From Sediminibacter sp. Hel_I_10 (GTDB taxonomy: Bacteria > Bacteroidota > Bacteroidia > Flavobacteriales > Flavobacteriaceae): a stretch of 64,000 nt of DNA. Each line of letters opens with the position of its first letter. Position 1 is the first letter of the stretch. Shown one piece after another: positions 43,005 to 52,028 of the stretch. Made by a program: the position numbers and the translations under genes. The notes under the pieces are model-generated. The model made no database searches. It had not been told where the DNA came from and saw nothing but the letters and a program-made list of their open reading frames with translations. The stretch is taken from assembly GCF_000688335.1 (NCBI RefSeq), contig NZ_JHZX01000001.1, forward strand, positions 2,480,001 through 2,544,000, in the 5' to 3' direction.

Positions 43005-44504
43005 ATGAAATATATACTCATAGTGCTTGCCTTTTTGGCAATGTCTTGTAACAAGGCAGAAGACGCACACGCACACAATCCCGATGGTAGCCACGAAGGA
43101 GAAGAAATTCCACGCTTGGACCACACCATTTGGACAGACAACACAGAATTATTCGTAGAATTTCCAGCCTTAATCGTTGGAAATCCAAGCAGATTTGCAG
43201 CCCACTTTACTGTGTTGGACAAGCATCAGCCTGTTCGTGAAGGTTCGGTTACGGTTAGTTTGATTAAAGGCGATAATGGTATTCGCAATACTGCCGAAGC
43301 ACCTTCATCACCAGGCATATTTTCGCCTACCATTCAACCGAAAGAAGCGGGTAGTTACCAACTTGTTTTTGAATTGAAAACGCCAGACTATTCAGATAAA
43401 ATAACGATTGATGATGTTACGGTTTATGCTAATGCAGATGAAGCCATAAAAGCTTTGGGTGCAGCCGAAGATGATGGGAGCATTTCGTTTTTGAAAGAAC
43501 AAGCTTGGAAAATCGATTTTCAAACCGCACCTGTGGTTTCAGGTAAAATTTACGATGTCATCAACACCTCTGGTGTTTGGATGCCCTCGCCCGGTTCTGT
43601 AAAGTCCTTGGCAGCAAAATCCAATGGGGTGGTAGATTTTAAAGTAAGTAATCTCACGGAAGGCACAGCAGTAAAAAAAGGTCAGCTCTTAATGAGTTTG
43701 AATAGCCAAGGTTTGGCATCCAATAATTTGAGTACGGATATCGCTTCCGCGAAAGCGAAATACCAACAGACCAAATCTGAATATGACCGAAAGAAAGAGC
43801 TATACGAATCCAAAATAGTCCCGAAATCTGAATTTGAAAAAGTAGAAAGCAGTTTTGAGATAGCCAAAGCCAACTATCAATCATTGGTATCTGGTGTTTC
43901 GGGCGGAAGCAAACAAATCCGCGCCCCTTTTGATGGCTTTATCAAATCCATAACAGTTTCAAATGGCGATTACGTAGAACAAGGCGTTGCGCTTGTGACC
44001 GTTGGAACGCATCAATCCAGAGTTTTAAAAGCGCAGTTAGCACCCAACTACGGACTTACGATGGGTAATGTACAAGGTATATGGTATCAGGATAATGATA
44101 ACCTTTGGAAAGACGCAACTGATGCCGAGGGCAAAATCCTTTCGATTGGAAAGGACGTGGAACGTGAAAACCCTTTGATTTCTGTTTTTGCAGAAGTCAA
44201 TGCCACCGTCGGTATGCCAATAGGAAGTCTAACACCTGTTCAGATAGCGATGGGAAATGCCACCCAAAATACAATGATACCTGTAAATGCCTTATTGGAA
44301 GACTATGGAAGCTATTCCGTTATCGTTCAACTATCAGGCGAAAGTTTTGAAAGACGACCTGTTAAGATTGGAAAGCGCAATGGCGAAAATGTAGAGATAC
44401 TGGAAGGTCTGCAAGTTGGCGAAGTGGTGGTAACTACAGGAGCATATCAAGTTAAAATGGCTTCAGTGTCGGGTTCAACACGTGCACACGGTCACGAACA
44501 TTAA
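43005..44504 (+). CDS. RND efflux periplasmic adaptor (membrane fusion) lipoprotein
   Basis: A 499-residue membrane-fusion protein of the CusB/CzcB group. A lipobox (FLAMSCNK) near residue 15 and a short His-rich stretch (AHAHNPDGSHEGEE) precede an N-terminal domain with the strand pattern of CzcB-like adaptors (about 40-145). The beta-barrel/lipoyl/alpha-hairpin core follows (about 180-400, with the hairpin KAKYQQTKSEYDRKKELYES and lipoyl half GGSKQIRAPFDGFIKSI), and the membrane-proximal domain ends GHEH. It links the RND pump to the TolC-like channel. Confidence 0.9.
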   Translation: MKYILIVLAFLAMSCNKAEDAHAHNPDGSHEGEEIPRLDHTIWTDNTELFVEFPALIVGNPSRFAAHFTVLDKHQPVREGSVTVSLIKGDNGIRNTAEAPSSPGIFSPTIQPKEAGSYQLVFELKTPDYSDKITIDDVTVYANADEAIKALGAAEDDGSISFLKEQAWKIDFQTAPVVSGKIYDVINTSGVWMPSPGSVKSLAAKSNGVVDFKVSNLTEGTAVKKGQLLMSLNSQGLASNNLSTDIASAKAKYQQTKSEYDRKKELYESKIVPKSEFEKVESSFEIAKANYQSLVSGVSGGSKQIRAPFDGFIKSITVSNGDYVEQGVALVTVGTHQSRVLKAQLAPNYGLTMGNVQGIWYQDNDNLWKDATDAEGKILSIGKDVERENPLISVFAEVNATVGMPIGSLTPVQIAMGNATQNTMIPVNALLEDYGSYSVIVQLSGESFERRPVKIGKRNGENVEILEGLQVGEVVVTTGAYQVKMASVSGSTRAHGHEH

Positions 44505-44516
44505 AAACGAAGAGAA

Positions 44517-47500
44517 ATGTTAAACAAAATATTATCAATTTCACTTCAAAACAGATTGCTCATACTATTGGGAGCGGTTGCATTTAGTGTGTTGGGCGTG
44601 TATTATGCACGTACAATGAACGTCGATGTATTCCCAGACCTTACGGCACCAACGGTAACCATTCTTACCGAAGCACACGGAATGGAATCTGAAGAAGTAG
44701 AAAAATTAGTAACCTATCAACTGGAAACTGCAATGAACGGTTCGCCCAATGTGAGACGAATCCGTTCGTCATCGGCAGCAGGTGTTTCCATTGTTTGGGT
44801 AGAATTTGAGTGGGGAACCGATATTTATCGGGCACGACAAATTGTAAGTGAACGCATCCCGATGGTACGGGAAAATTTACCCGAAGGCATCGGTGCACCA
44901 ACAATGGCACCTATTTCATCCATTATGGGCGAAATAATGTTATTGGGCGTAACGTCCGATAGTTTATCCCCTATGGAATTACGAACCTTATCAGATTGGA
45001 CAATCAGACCACGCATTAAAGCGATTGGTGGTATCGCAAATGTGGTGGTTATCGGTGGCGATTATAAGCAATACCAAGTATTTGCCAATCCTGAAAAGAT
45101 GAAGTATTACGATGTGAGCCTTTCTGAATTGGTAGAACACGTAAAGGAGGCAAACAAAAATGCCCCTGGTGGTGTGATAAACCAATATGGAAATCAATAC
45201 ATCATAAAGGGAAGCGGTAGAGCCTATGCATTGGAAGATTTACAAGAAGCTGTCCTAAAACAAGTGAATGGTCAAACTATTAAAATAAAAGATGTGGCAA
45301 CGGTTCAAATAGGCGCTGCCGATAAAATTGGCGATGGTTCATTAAATGCAAAACCTGCGGTTATTTTAACCATTTCAAAACAACCCGATGTGAACACATT
45401 GGAGTTGACTGACCGATTGGATGAAGCGATTGCGGACTTGGAAACAACCTTGCCAAAAGGTGTCAACATCAAAAGTCAAATCTTTAGACAGTCCGATTTT
45501 ATTGATGCTTCCATCAGTAATTTGAATCAAACTTTGTTAGAAGGTGCATTTTTTGTAATGATTATCCTGTTCATCTTTTTAATGAATTGGAGAACAACCT
45601 TAATTTCCTTGTTGGCGATTCCTATTTCATTGTTGGTGTCCATCATCATTTTAAAATGGTTGGGCTATACGATAAACACAATGAGTTTGGGCGGTATGGC
45701 CATTGCCATTGGTGCATTGGTGGATGATGCCATTATTGATGTGGAAAACGTCTATAAACGCTTACGCGAAAATATTAGAAAACCAAAGGCAGAACGTCAA
45801 TCTACGATTACGGTCGTGCGAGATGCTTCCGTAGAAATACGAAGCTCAATCATCATCGCAACCTTGATTATTATTGTGTCTTTTGTACCGTTATTCTTTT
45901 TAAGCGGAATGGAAGGACGTTTGTTGCAACCGCTGGGAATAGCATTTGTAACATCTGTTTTAACCTCATTAATTGTCGCTGTAACGGTAACACCAATTTT
46001 GTGTTCTTATTTATTGGATAATGAAAAACTACTCAATAAACAAGCAGAAGGTACTCGTGTGGAACGTTGGCTACAGAAACATTATGGCAACCTCTTGGTG
46101 CGTGCGACTAAAATACCCAAAACCATTATAGGCGTAACGGTCATTGCATTTGTATTAAGTCTCTTGGTTGTAACGCAATTGGGAAGAAGTTTCCTGCCAG
46201 AATTTAATGAAGGCTCTTTGGTCATTAGTGTGGTTGGTCCGCCCGGAATGTCTTTGCAAGAAAGCAATAAGACTGGAAAGTTGATAGAGACCCTATTACT
46301 GGATATGCCCGAAGTGGAAGTCGTAACCCGAAGACAAGGTCGTGCCGAACTGGACGAACACGCACAAGGCGTTAATGCTTCTGAAATTGATGTTCCTTTT
46401 GTCCTCGAAAACAAAACCAAAGAAGAATTTTTTGAAGAAGTCCGAAATAAATTGAGCATCGCACCTGGTGTCAATATTACCTTGGGACAACCAATCGCAC
46501 ACCGTATTGACCATATGCTTTCGGGTACGCGTGCCAATATTGCCATCAAGATTTTTGGGTCAGATTTACAGCGTCTTTTTGAAGTTGGAAAAAGTGTTGA
46601 GCAGAACATCAAGAATATTGAAGGATTGGCAGATGTTGCGGTTGACCAACAAATTGAAGTACCGCAAATACGCATCAAACCCAAACGCCAGATTCTTTCG
46701 GCTTATGGAATGACCGTTGGTAATTTAATGGAACAGGTGGACATTGCTTTTGCAGGCGAAGAAGCAGGCGAGATTTATGAAGGACAACAGTATTTTGATT
46801 TGGTGGTTCGTTATGAAAAACCGTTTCGGGATAATATTGAAAACATCACAAATACTTTAATCAGTTTGCCAAATGGTGGTCAGAGCACTTTGGGCGAATT
46901 GGCAACCGTGCAATCCGTGAGTAGTCCAAACACCATTAATCGTGAAGATGTGCAACGTAAAATTGTGGTCGCTGCCAATGTGCAAGGCAGAGACTTACGT
47001 GGTGCTGTAGAAGAAATCAAAGACGTGGTTTCAAGTAACGTGAATATGCCAGAAGGCTATCGTGTGCAATATGGCGGACAGTTTGAAAGTGAATCCAAAG
47101 CTTCACAATTGCTTATGATAACTGCAATTATTGCCATAGCAATCATTTTCCTTTTGCTGTATTATGAGTTCAAGGATATAAAATTGGCATTTGTCGTATT
47201 GATAAACCTGCCTTTGGCACTAATTGGTGGAATTTTGATTGTGTATTTCACATCGGGAATTATCAGTATTGCCGCAACCATAGGATTTATAAGTCTCTTT
47301 GGGATTGCTACTCGTAATGGTATTTTATTGGTATCACGATATGAAGATTTAAGAAAAGAAGGAATGCAAGGGTTTCAGTTGATAAAAACAGGAGCATTAG
47401 ATAGATTGAATCCAATTTTAATGACAGCTTTTACAACAGGCTTGGCATTAATTCCATTAGCTTTAAAAGGTGGCGAACCGGGTAGTGAAATACAAAGCCC

Positions 47501-47600
47501 AATGGCGGTAGTTATATTAGGTGGTTTGTTATCTGCTACTATTTTGAATTTGGTAGTTATTCCTTGTGTTTATCAATTAGTTATGAAAAAAGAAAATTAG
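44517..47600 (+). CDS. Heavy-metal RND efflux pump (CzcA/CusA family)
   Basis: A 1027-residue inner-membrane pump with twelve membrane helices and two large periplasmic loops. The opening NVDVFPDLTAPTVTILTEA is conserved, and the helix-4 motif GALVDDAIIDVENVYKRL carries the paired Asp residues of the proton path. The VDDAIIDVEN form differs from the Cu/Ag-type signature, and the His-rich partners in the operon point to divalent ions such as zinc, cobalt, cadmium or nickel; the exact ion cannot be decided. It ends the operon, followed by a terminator. No dedicated regulator is seen in the operon. Confidence 0.93.
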   Translation: MLNKILSISLQNRLLILLGAVAFSVLGVYYARTMNVDVFPDLTAPTVTILTEAHGMESEEVEKLVTYQLETAMNGSPNVRRIRSSSAAGVSIVWVEFEWGTDIYRARQIVSERIPMVRENLPEGIGAPTMAPISSIMGEIMLLGVTSDSLSPMELRTLSDWTIRPRIKAIGGIANVVVIGGDYKQYQVFANPEKMKYYDVSLSELVEHVKEANKNAPGGVINQYGNQYIIKGSGRAYALEDLQEAVLKQVNGQTIKIKDVATVQIGAADKIGDGSLNAKPAVILTISKQPDVNTLELTDRLDEAIADLETTLPKGVNIKSQIFRQSDFIDASISNLNQTLLEGAFFVMIILFIFLMNWRTTLISLLAIPISLLVSIIILKWLGYTINTMSLGGMAIAIGALVDDAIIDVENVYKRLRENIRKPKAERQSTITVVRDASVEIRSSIIIATLIIIVSFVPLFFLSGMEGRLLQPLGIAFVTSVLTSLIVAVTVTPILCSYLLDNEKLLNKQAEGTRVERWLQKHYGNLLVRATKIPKTIIGVTVIAFVLSLLVVTQLGRSFLPEFNEGSLVISVVGPPGMSLQESNKTGKLIETLLLDMPEVEVVTRRQGRAELDEHAQGVNASEIDVPFVLENKTKEEFFEEVRNKLSIAPGVNITLGQPIAHRIDHMLSGTRANIAIKIFGSDLQRLFEVGKSVEQNIKNIEGLADVAVDQQIEVPQIRIKPKRQILSAYGMTVGNLMEQVDIAFAGEEAGEIYEGQQYFDLVVRYEKPFRDNIENITNTLISLPNGGQSTLGELATVQSVSSPNTINREDVQRKIVVAANVQGRDLRGAVEEIKDVVSSNVNMPEGYRVQYGGQFESESKASQLLMITAIIAIAIIFLLLYYEFKDIKLAFVVLINLPLALIGGILIVYFTSGIISIAATIGFISLFGIATRNGILLVSRYEDLRKEGMQGFQLIKTGALDRLNPILMTAFTTGLALIPLALKGGEPGSEIQSPMAVVILGGLLSATILNLVVIPCVYQLVMKKEN

Positions 47601-47618
47601 CAGATTGATTATTACTGC

Positions 47619-47651
47619 AAAACCTTCTTACTTTGGTAGGGAGGTTTTTTT
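47619..47651 (+). terminator. Terminator of the metal-efflux operon
   Basis: AAACCTTCTTAC / GTAGGGAGGTTT stem with two G-U pairs, a TTTG loop and a following T run. Confidence 0.8.
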
Positions 47652-47670
47652 ATGTAATCATTTGCCAAAT

Positions 47671-47757
47671 CCCATTCAGCACATTCCCCTACATTTCGAA
47701 ATAAAAGAGGTAAATACTTCATTGGCAATATAAATCTTTAGAGTTAAGTCAGTTTGA
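47671..47757 (+). repeat. Dispersed repeat R, copy R0 (internally deleted)
   Basis: The head CATTCAGCACATTCCCCT is shared with R1, R2 and R3. The tail (47717-47755, CTTCATTGGCAATATAAATC and following bases) matches the tail of R1 at 52975-53013. The middle section, including the hairpin, is absent. Same orientation as the other copies. It lies between the efflux operon terminator and the AbiE-like operon. Confidence 0.65.
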
Positions 47758-47776
47758 ATACCATTTCTAACGATAA

Positions 47777-47840
47777 TTTCAAATATTTACCACTTTATTT
47801 ACATAGTGGCAATAATTAGTTTTCAAATATTCGCCACTTT
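47777..47840. promoter_or_regulatory. Operator-like repeats upstream of the AbiE-like operon
   Basis: TTTCAAATATTTACCACTTT (47777-47796) and TTTCAAATATTCGCCACTTT (47821-47840) are direct repeats with two mismatches, 44 bp apart. Between them ATAGTGGCAATAAT (47803-47816) is a partial inverted copy of the core. A -7 box TACTTTTG (47845-47852) follows directly, 22 bp before the ATG at 47875. AbiE-type antitoxins are known to repress their own operon by binding repeats at the promoter. Confidence 0.7.
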
Positions 47841-47874
47841 TTTGTACTTTTGGTAAAGTTTTGATATAGATATT

Positions 47875-48642
47875 ATGCCAAAGATTGTAGAAAATAAGCT
47901 TATAGAAGCATTTAAAGAGCAAAGTTCTTTTGATAGGGACCAGCTATTTCAGTTCTATTTGAACCTTGAACCGGATTTGAAGGAAAGTACATTTAGTTGG
48001 CGCATTTACGACCTGAAGAAAAAAGACATCATCAAAACTATTGGGCGTGGATTGTATGTTATATCCTATAAACCCAAGTATAGACCAGTACTGTCTGATA
48101 GTGTTCTAAAAATAGCAAGTAAGACCAATGAACGGTTTAAGGAAATCCAATATGCTATATGGGAAAACCAATGGCTCAATGAATTTACGCAGCATCAAGT
48201 ATCCAATCAAATGATTATAGTAGAAGTGGAAAAGGAATTTACAGAATCACTATACTATTATCTAAACGATTCCTTGAAAATGGATTTTTTCTTGAATCCC
48301 GATGACAAGGAAATTGAATTCTACATTTCCGAGAGTGCTGTACCCGTGGTCATAAAACGTCTCGTTACAAGAGCTCCGATAAGTAAATTGAAAGATAAAA
48401 AAAATGTAGTTCCAATTGCCACGCTTGAAAAAATAATGGTGGACTTGTTTGCCGATGAAAACCTGTTCCATTTTTACCAAGGCTCTGAACTAATAAATAT
48501 TTATGAAAAGATACTTGAGCGATACAGTATTAATTTCACAAAGCTCTTTAGCTATGCGAAAAGACGAAAAAAAGAACAGGAAATCAAGCAATTTATGAAT
48601 AACCACATACCAAATATTTTAGAGGACATAATCAATGATTGA
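47875..48642 (+). CDS. AbiEi-like antitoxin / DUF6577-type winged-helix protein
   Basis: A 255-residue protein. The N-terminal 65 residues form a winged-helix-like region (FSWRIYDLKKKDIIKTIGRGLYVIS) as in AbiEi antitoxins, where it binds DNA. The rest (VEVEKEFTESLYYYLNDSLK, ESAVPVVIKRLVTRAPISKL, VPIATLEKIMVDLFADENLF) matches the pattern of the DUF6577 family, which accompanies AbiEii-like nucleotidyltransferases. It is the first gene of a four-gene operon, overlaps the next gene by 8 bp and has operator-like repeats upstream. The antitoxin role is inferred from family and context. Confidence 0.75.
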   Translation: MPKIVENKLIEAFKEQSSFDRDQLFQFYLNLEPDLKESTFSWRIYDLKKKDIIKTIGRGLYVISYKPKYRPVLSDSVLKIASKTNERFKEIQYAIWENQWLNEFTQHQVSNQMIIVEVEKEFTESLYYYLNDSLKMDFFLNPDDKEIEFYISESAVPVVIKRLVTRAPISKLKDKKNVVPIATLEKIMVDLFADENLFHFYQGSELINIYEKILERYSINFTKLFSYAKRRKKEQEIKQFMNNHIPNILEDIIND

Positions 48643-49738
48643 AAACAAAAGCTTCACAAAAGAGTGGCTGGATATTTTTCGGTCAAAAAAAGAACATAAA
48701 GGCATTAATGTGACCATTTTGGAAAAAATGGTTCACGCATTTTCATTGTTGGAAAATCTAAAAAAAGAAGGACTTGATTTTGTCTTTAAAGGCGGCACTT
48801 CACTCGTGCTTTTACTTGAAGAAGGCAATCGGTTTTCAATTGATATCGACATCATTTCAAGTATAAAACGTGACGCATTGGAAAAAATCCTTGATACAGT
48901 TGTTGCCAACTCACATTTTAAAAGCCACACTTTGAATGAACGCAGAAGCTACAAAGAAGGCGTGCCAAAGGCACATTATACTTTTGAATTTGATTCGGTT
49001 TATAACCCGAACGTTCCGGGAACCATTCTGTTGGATATTCTTTTTGACAGCCCGCATTATCCAGAGCTCATAGAATCTTCCATTGAAATTCCTTGGCTAT
49101 TGGTTAATGAGCCTATAATATCAATTACAACACCTTCGGTAAATTCCATCTGTGGCGACAAGCTTACTGCTTTTGCGCCAGAGACCATCGGTATTCCATA
49201 TTATAAGGGCGACCAGTTATTTGCAATGGAAATCTGTAAGCAATTGTTCGATTTAGGAAAGCTATTTGAAAACATTACGGCTATGGCAATGGTTAAAAAA
49301 AGCTTTTCAGCTTTTGCGAAAGCGGAACTATCATATCGCAGTTCGGAAAAAGATTTCAGCGGCAGAAACCTCAAAGAAACAGATGTGCTTTGGGATGCCA
49401 TAGACACCTGTGCCATCATCGCCAAAAGGGAACGTAACCCAACCGAGGAAACAAAAAAGAAGTTTGACGAATTAAACCGTGGCATACGCAGTTTTGGAAG
49501 TGCGTTTTTGATGACGGGAAATTTCAGAATAGAGGAAGCCCTTGCAGCTTCGGCCAGGGTAGCTTATTTGAATGCTATATTGTTGCAAGATGAGATAACA
49601 GAAATTGAATATTACAAAGGACAAGACATAAGTGAACTTAACATTGAAAAAGCAGATTGGGCATTTTTAAATAAACTGAAAAGACAACCAGATAAAAGCA
49701 TTTTTTATTATTGGTATAAGGCTGTGGAATTACTATAA
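48635..49738 (+). CDS. AbiEii/AbiGii-family nucleotidyltransferase (toxin-like)
   Basis: A 367-residue protein with the nucleotidyltransferase motif FKGGTSLVLLLEEGNRFSIDID, where GG-S and the D-I-D pair form the active site. A helical C-terminal half follows (FELNRGIRSFGSAF-like segment and KADWAFLNKLKRQPD). AbiEii toxins transfer nucleotides to tRNA and stop growth upon phage infection; this is known for the family, not shown here. It overlaps the antitoxin-like gene and is followed after 10 bp by the membrane protein, so all four genes probably form one transcript. Confidence 0.85.
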   Translation: MIENKSFTKEWLDIFRSKKEHKGINVTILEKMVHAFSLLENLKKEGLDFVFKGGTSLVLLLEEGNRFSIDIDIISSIKRDALEKILDTVVANSHFKSHTLNERRSYKEGVPKAHYTFEFDSVYNPNVPGTILLDILFDSPHYPELIESSIEIPWLLVNEPIISITTPSVNSICGDKLTAFAPETIGIPYYKGDQLFAMEICKQLFDLGKLFENITAMAMVKKSFSAFAKAELSYRSSEKDFSGRNLKETDVLWDAIDTCAIIAKRERNPTEETKKKFDELNRGIRSFGSAFLMTGNFRIEEALAASARVAYLNAILLQDEITEIEYYKGQDISELNIEKADWAFLNKLKRQPDKSIFYYWYKAVELL

Positions 49739-49748
49739 ATATGAAGAA

Positions 49749-52028
49749 ATGAATCTAAAATATATAATAGAAATATGCATTGGGATTGATATTGCCATTA
49801 TTGGTATCGCTTATCCTATAATAATTGATAAAATATCGAATATTGGGAATAGGTATGACTCAAATTATCTTTCCGAAGTTTTTGAACAAGAATTTCCACA
49901 ACGGGCATATGGTCGCATTTTGCCATTTCGGAGCAGGAAAGTTACCACTTTCGAATGGCTGTTGTTCTTCACTATCGCATCATTTGCCTTTTTGATTGCA
50001 GGTGCCGAACCATTATTTTGGAAAAACTCAATATGGATGCAAAATTCCGCAAAATTATTGACATTAACTCTTACCTTTTTTCTTGTAATATCCTTTATAA
50101 TCTGGCTTGACAAAATAGCTTTATACAACGGAAAACCAGCTCGCCTATTGAAATATCTGATTGCGAAATATCAATCAATTTCAAAAGAAAGTAGATATAA
50201 AGAAAACCTTATCAATTCACTTAACGAGATAGCCTATTTCGCTGTAGAAAAGGAGGATATCCATTTACAAGAGGAATTGAGTAAGTTTTATACTGAAGAG
50301 TTTATTAAAATTCGTCATAATCATAATTCAAGCGAAGCTTTAGAATATCCATTTTATTTTTATGACGTAACCCGTAAGCTAATTAAAAAATTGCTTCGGA
50401 AAGAAGTTTCTGAATTGGATAGATTGACTTCTCCCGCAGTATCAAATTGGTGGTTGTTGGGACAGGATTTTCAGGAGATTCCAATATCAGAAAAAACGTA
50501 TGATAGTATGTGGGGCAATATCTATCAGATTTCCGACAATGCAAAGTTTATAAAGGAGCATTGGAGCACTGCACACCAATATTATAGATTTCAATTAGGG
50601 AGGAAAACTGGCAAATACAACATCGATATTAGAGATTATGAGAACAAGGAGGAAATTGAAATAAGAGAAAGTGAACAGATAAGATTTTTAGAGTTTCACT
50701 ATGCATTGGGTGGCTTGCTATTGTATCGTCAAAACAATAATGGACTAAAACGAATTCTAAATTTCACACAAAGTCAGCCGCCAGATTATTACCTATTGCC
50801 TAACTCTATGTATGACATATTCTACTGGTTTGCCTATTTTAAAGAAGGGTATGTAAACAGAGTTACGCCTACAGATTTTAAATACCCATTTCCAGACATT
50901 GATAATTTAGGCCTCTCACGACAAATAACCTTTTGGATTTGTCAATATGTATGTTTGCTTTTTATAAGACAATTTTTCTTGCAACCCTATTATACGTTTC
51001 ATCAATTTACCGAACAACCAAGATTGCCAAATAAAGTACTTGAATTACTTAAATGGAAAGATGCTTTGGACTATTTCAAGTTTTGTTTAAACAAAATATT
51101 AGAGAATAAAGACTTATTGGATTTACTGGGCTATAATTTGTCAGATGCTATTTTGGAGGATATAGAAGGTTTTGAGCCTGAATTACGAATTAGAATTGAA
51201 GAGCAAATTCAACAGAATAGAACAAATGCACCATTATCTGATAATAAAATTAATCAATTTTTGGCCAGCAGTGCAACGATGATAGACGATGCATTTAATC
51301 AGTACAGCCTCATAATAAATAAAGATGATTTTGCAAATGATGAACCTGTGATGCGATTCGGTCTAAATGGAGGTTCCATACTTTTCCGAAAAGAAGGTTT
51401 TACAGAAGGAGACATACCACATCTAAATTATGATTCGATATTTGCACAACAAATCATTTATGACCAAATCAATCGATATATTCCAAACTCTTTCCTCGGA
51501 GCGAGAACACGTAGATACTTAATAGACAGAGAAAACTTTGAAGATGCGTTTAAAAGATTAAAGTACGATAAAGAGAAACATCTTATTGTAGGCTTTGGTT
51601 TTTTCGACAATGGTTTAGTCGAAATACCTGATTTCCTTGAGGATATGATTAGGTTGACTTCGCCAGTTTTTACAAATGTACTATTCGTTCTGCCAAAGAC
51701 TGACCTTCCGAGAATTAATCATCCAGACCTCAAAGCTGATGAGATTAAAGAACTGCGTCTTGAACCAATTATACCAGACAGAAACGTATATGCCTCTGTA
51801 ATCGACTTGAATCTTGATGAGAATAGTGAGTTGAGACAACGCTGGAACACAAATGAAAATCAAAATCCAGCGGAATCTGTACAATTAACAATTGCATTTA
51901 TCGCAGAGATTATTTGGAGACAAAATAGAGATGTCGTTCAGTTGAATATCACTTCGCCACTACGTGAACAAGGTATCAAAAATGATTTAAGCGATATTGT
52001 TCCTTTCAAGACCATTGATAATGATTGA
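49749..52028 (+). CDS. Unrecognised 759-residue membrane-anchored protein
   Basis: I do not recognise this family. Three N-terminal membrane segments are visible (about residues 5-25, 70-90 and 102-122). The remaining 630 residues are soluble, mostly helical and rich in charged and aromatic residues. Near the C-terminus a Rossmann-like strand/loop (KHLIVGFGFFDNGLVEIPDF) and NVLFVLPKTDLP suggest an alpha/beta terminal domain. No nuclease or ATPase motif was found. It starts 10 bp after the nucleotidyltransferase and its last 8 bp overlap the UPF0489-like gene, so it is fixed in an operon with both. Membrane anchor plus large cytoplasmic domain is common in phage-defence effectors; that comparison is inference. 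Confidence 0.75.
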   Translation: MNLKYIIEICIGIDIAIIGIAYPIIIDKISNIGNRYDSNYLSEVFEQEFPQRAYGRILPFRSRKVTTFEWLLFFTIASFAFLIAGAEPLFWKNSIWMQNSAKLLTLTLTFFLVISFIIWLDKIALYNGKPARLLKYLIAKYQSISKESRYKENLINSLNEIAYFAVEKEDIHLQEELSKFYTEEFIKIRHNHNSSEALEYPFYFYDVTRKLIKKLLRKEVSELDRLTSPAVSNWWLLGQDFQEIPISEKTYDSMWGNIYQISDNAKFIKEHWSTAHQYYRFQLGRKTGKYNIDIRDYENKEEIEIRESEQIRFLEFHYALGGLLLYRQNNNGLKRILNFTQSQPPDYYLLPNSMYDIFYWFAYFKEGYVNRVTPTDFKYPFPDIDNLGLSRQITFWICQYVCLLFIRQFFLQPYYTFHQFTEQPRLPNKVLELLKWKDALDYFKFCLNKILENKDLLDLLGYNLSDAILEDIEGFEPELRIRIEEQIQQNRTNAPLSDNKINQFLASSATMIDDAFNQYSLIINKDDFANDEPVMRFGLNGGSILFRKEGFTEGDIPHLNYDSIFAQQIIYDQINRYIPNSFLGARTRRYLIDRENFEDAFKRLKYDKEKHLIVGFGFFDNGLVEIPDFLEDMIRLTSPVFTNVLFVLPKTDLPRINHPDLKADEIKELRLEPIIPDRNVYASVIDLNLDENSELRQRWNTNENQNPAESVQLTIAFIAEIIWRQNRDVVQLNITSPLREQGIKNDLSDIVPFKTIDND

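Noticed and set aside
46082-46684. 200-residue minus-strand frame inside the RND pump gene
   Set aside because: Antisense shadow of a strongly conserved gene; biased Ser/Cys-rich composition without domain pattern.
43741-49333. Words resembling CGCTTTCGCGAAAGCG (about 43742 and 49310)
   Set aside because: They lie inside coding regions, are imperfect and look like a generally frequent palindrome-like word rather than a site of local meaning.
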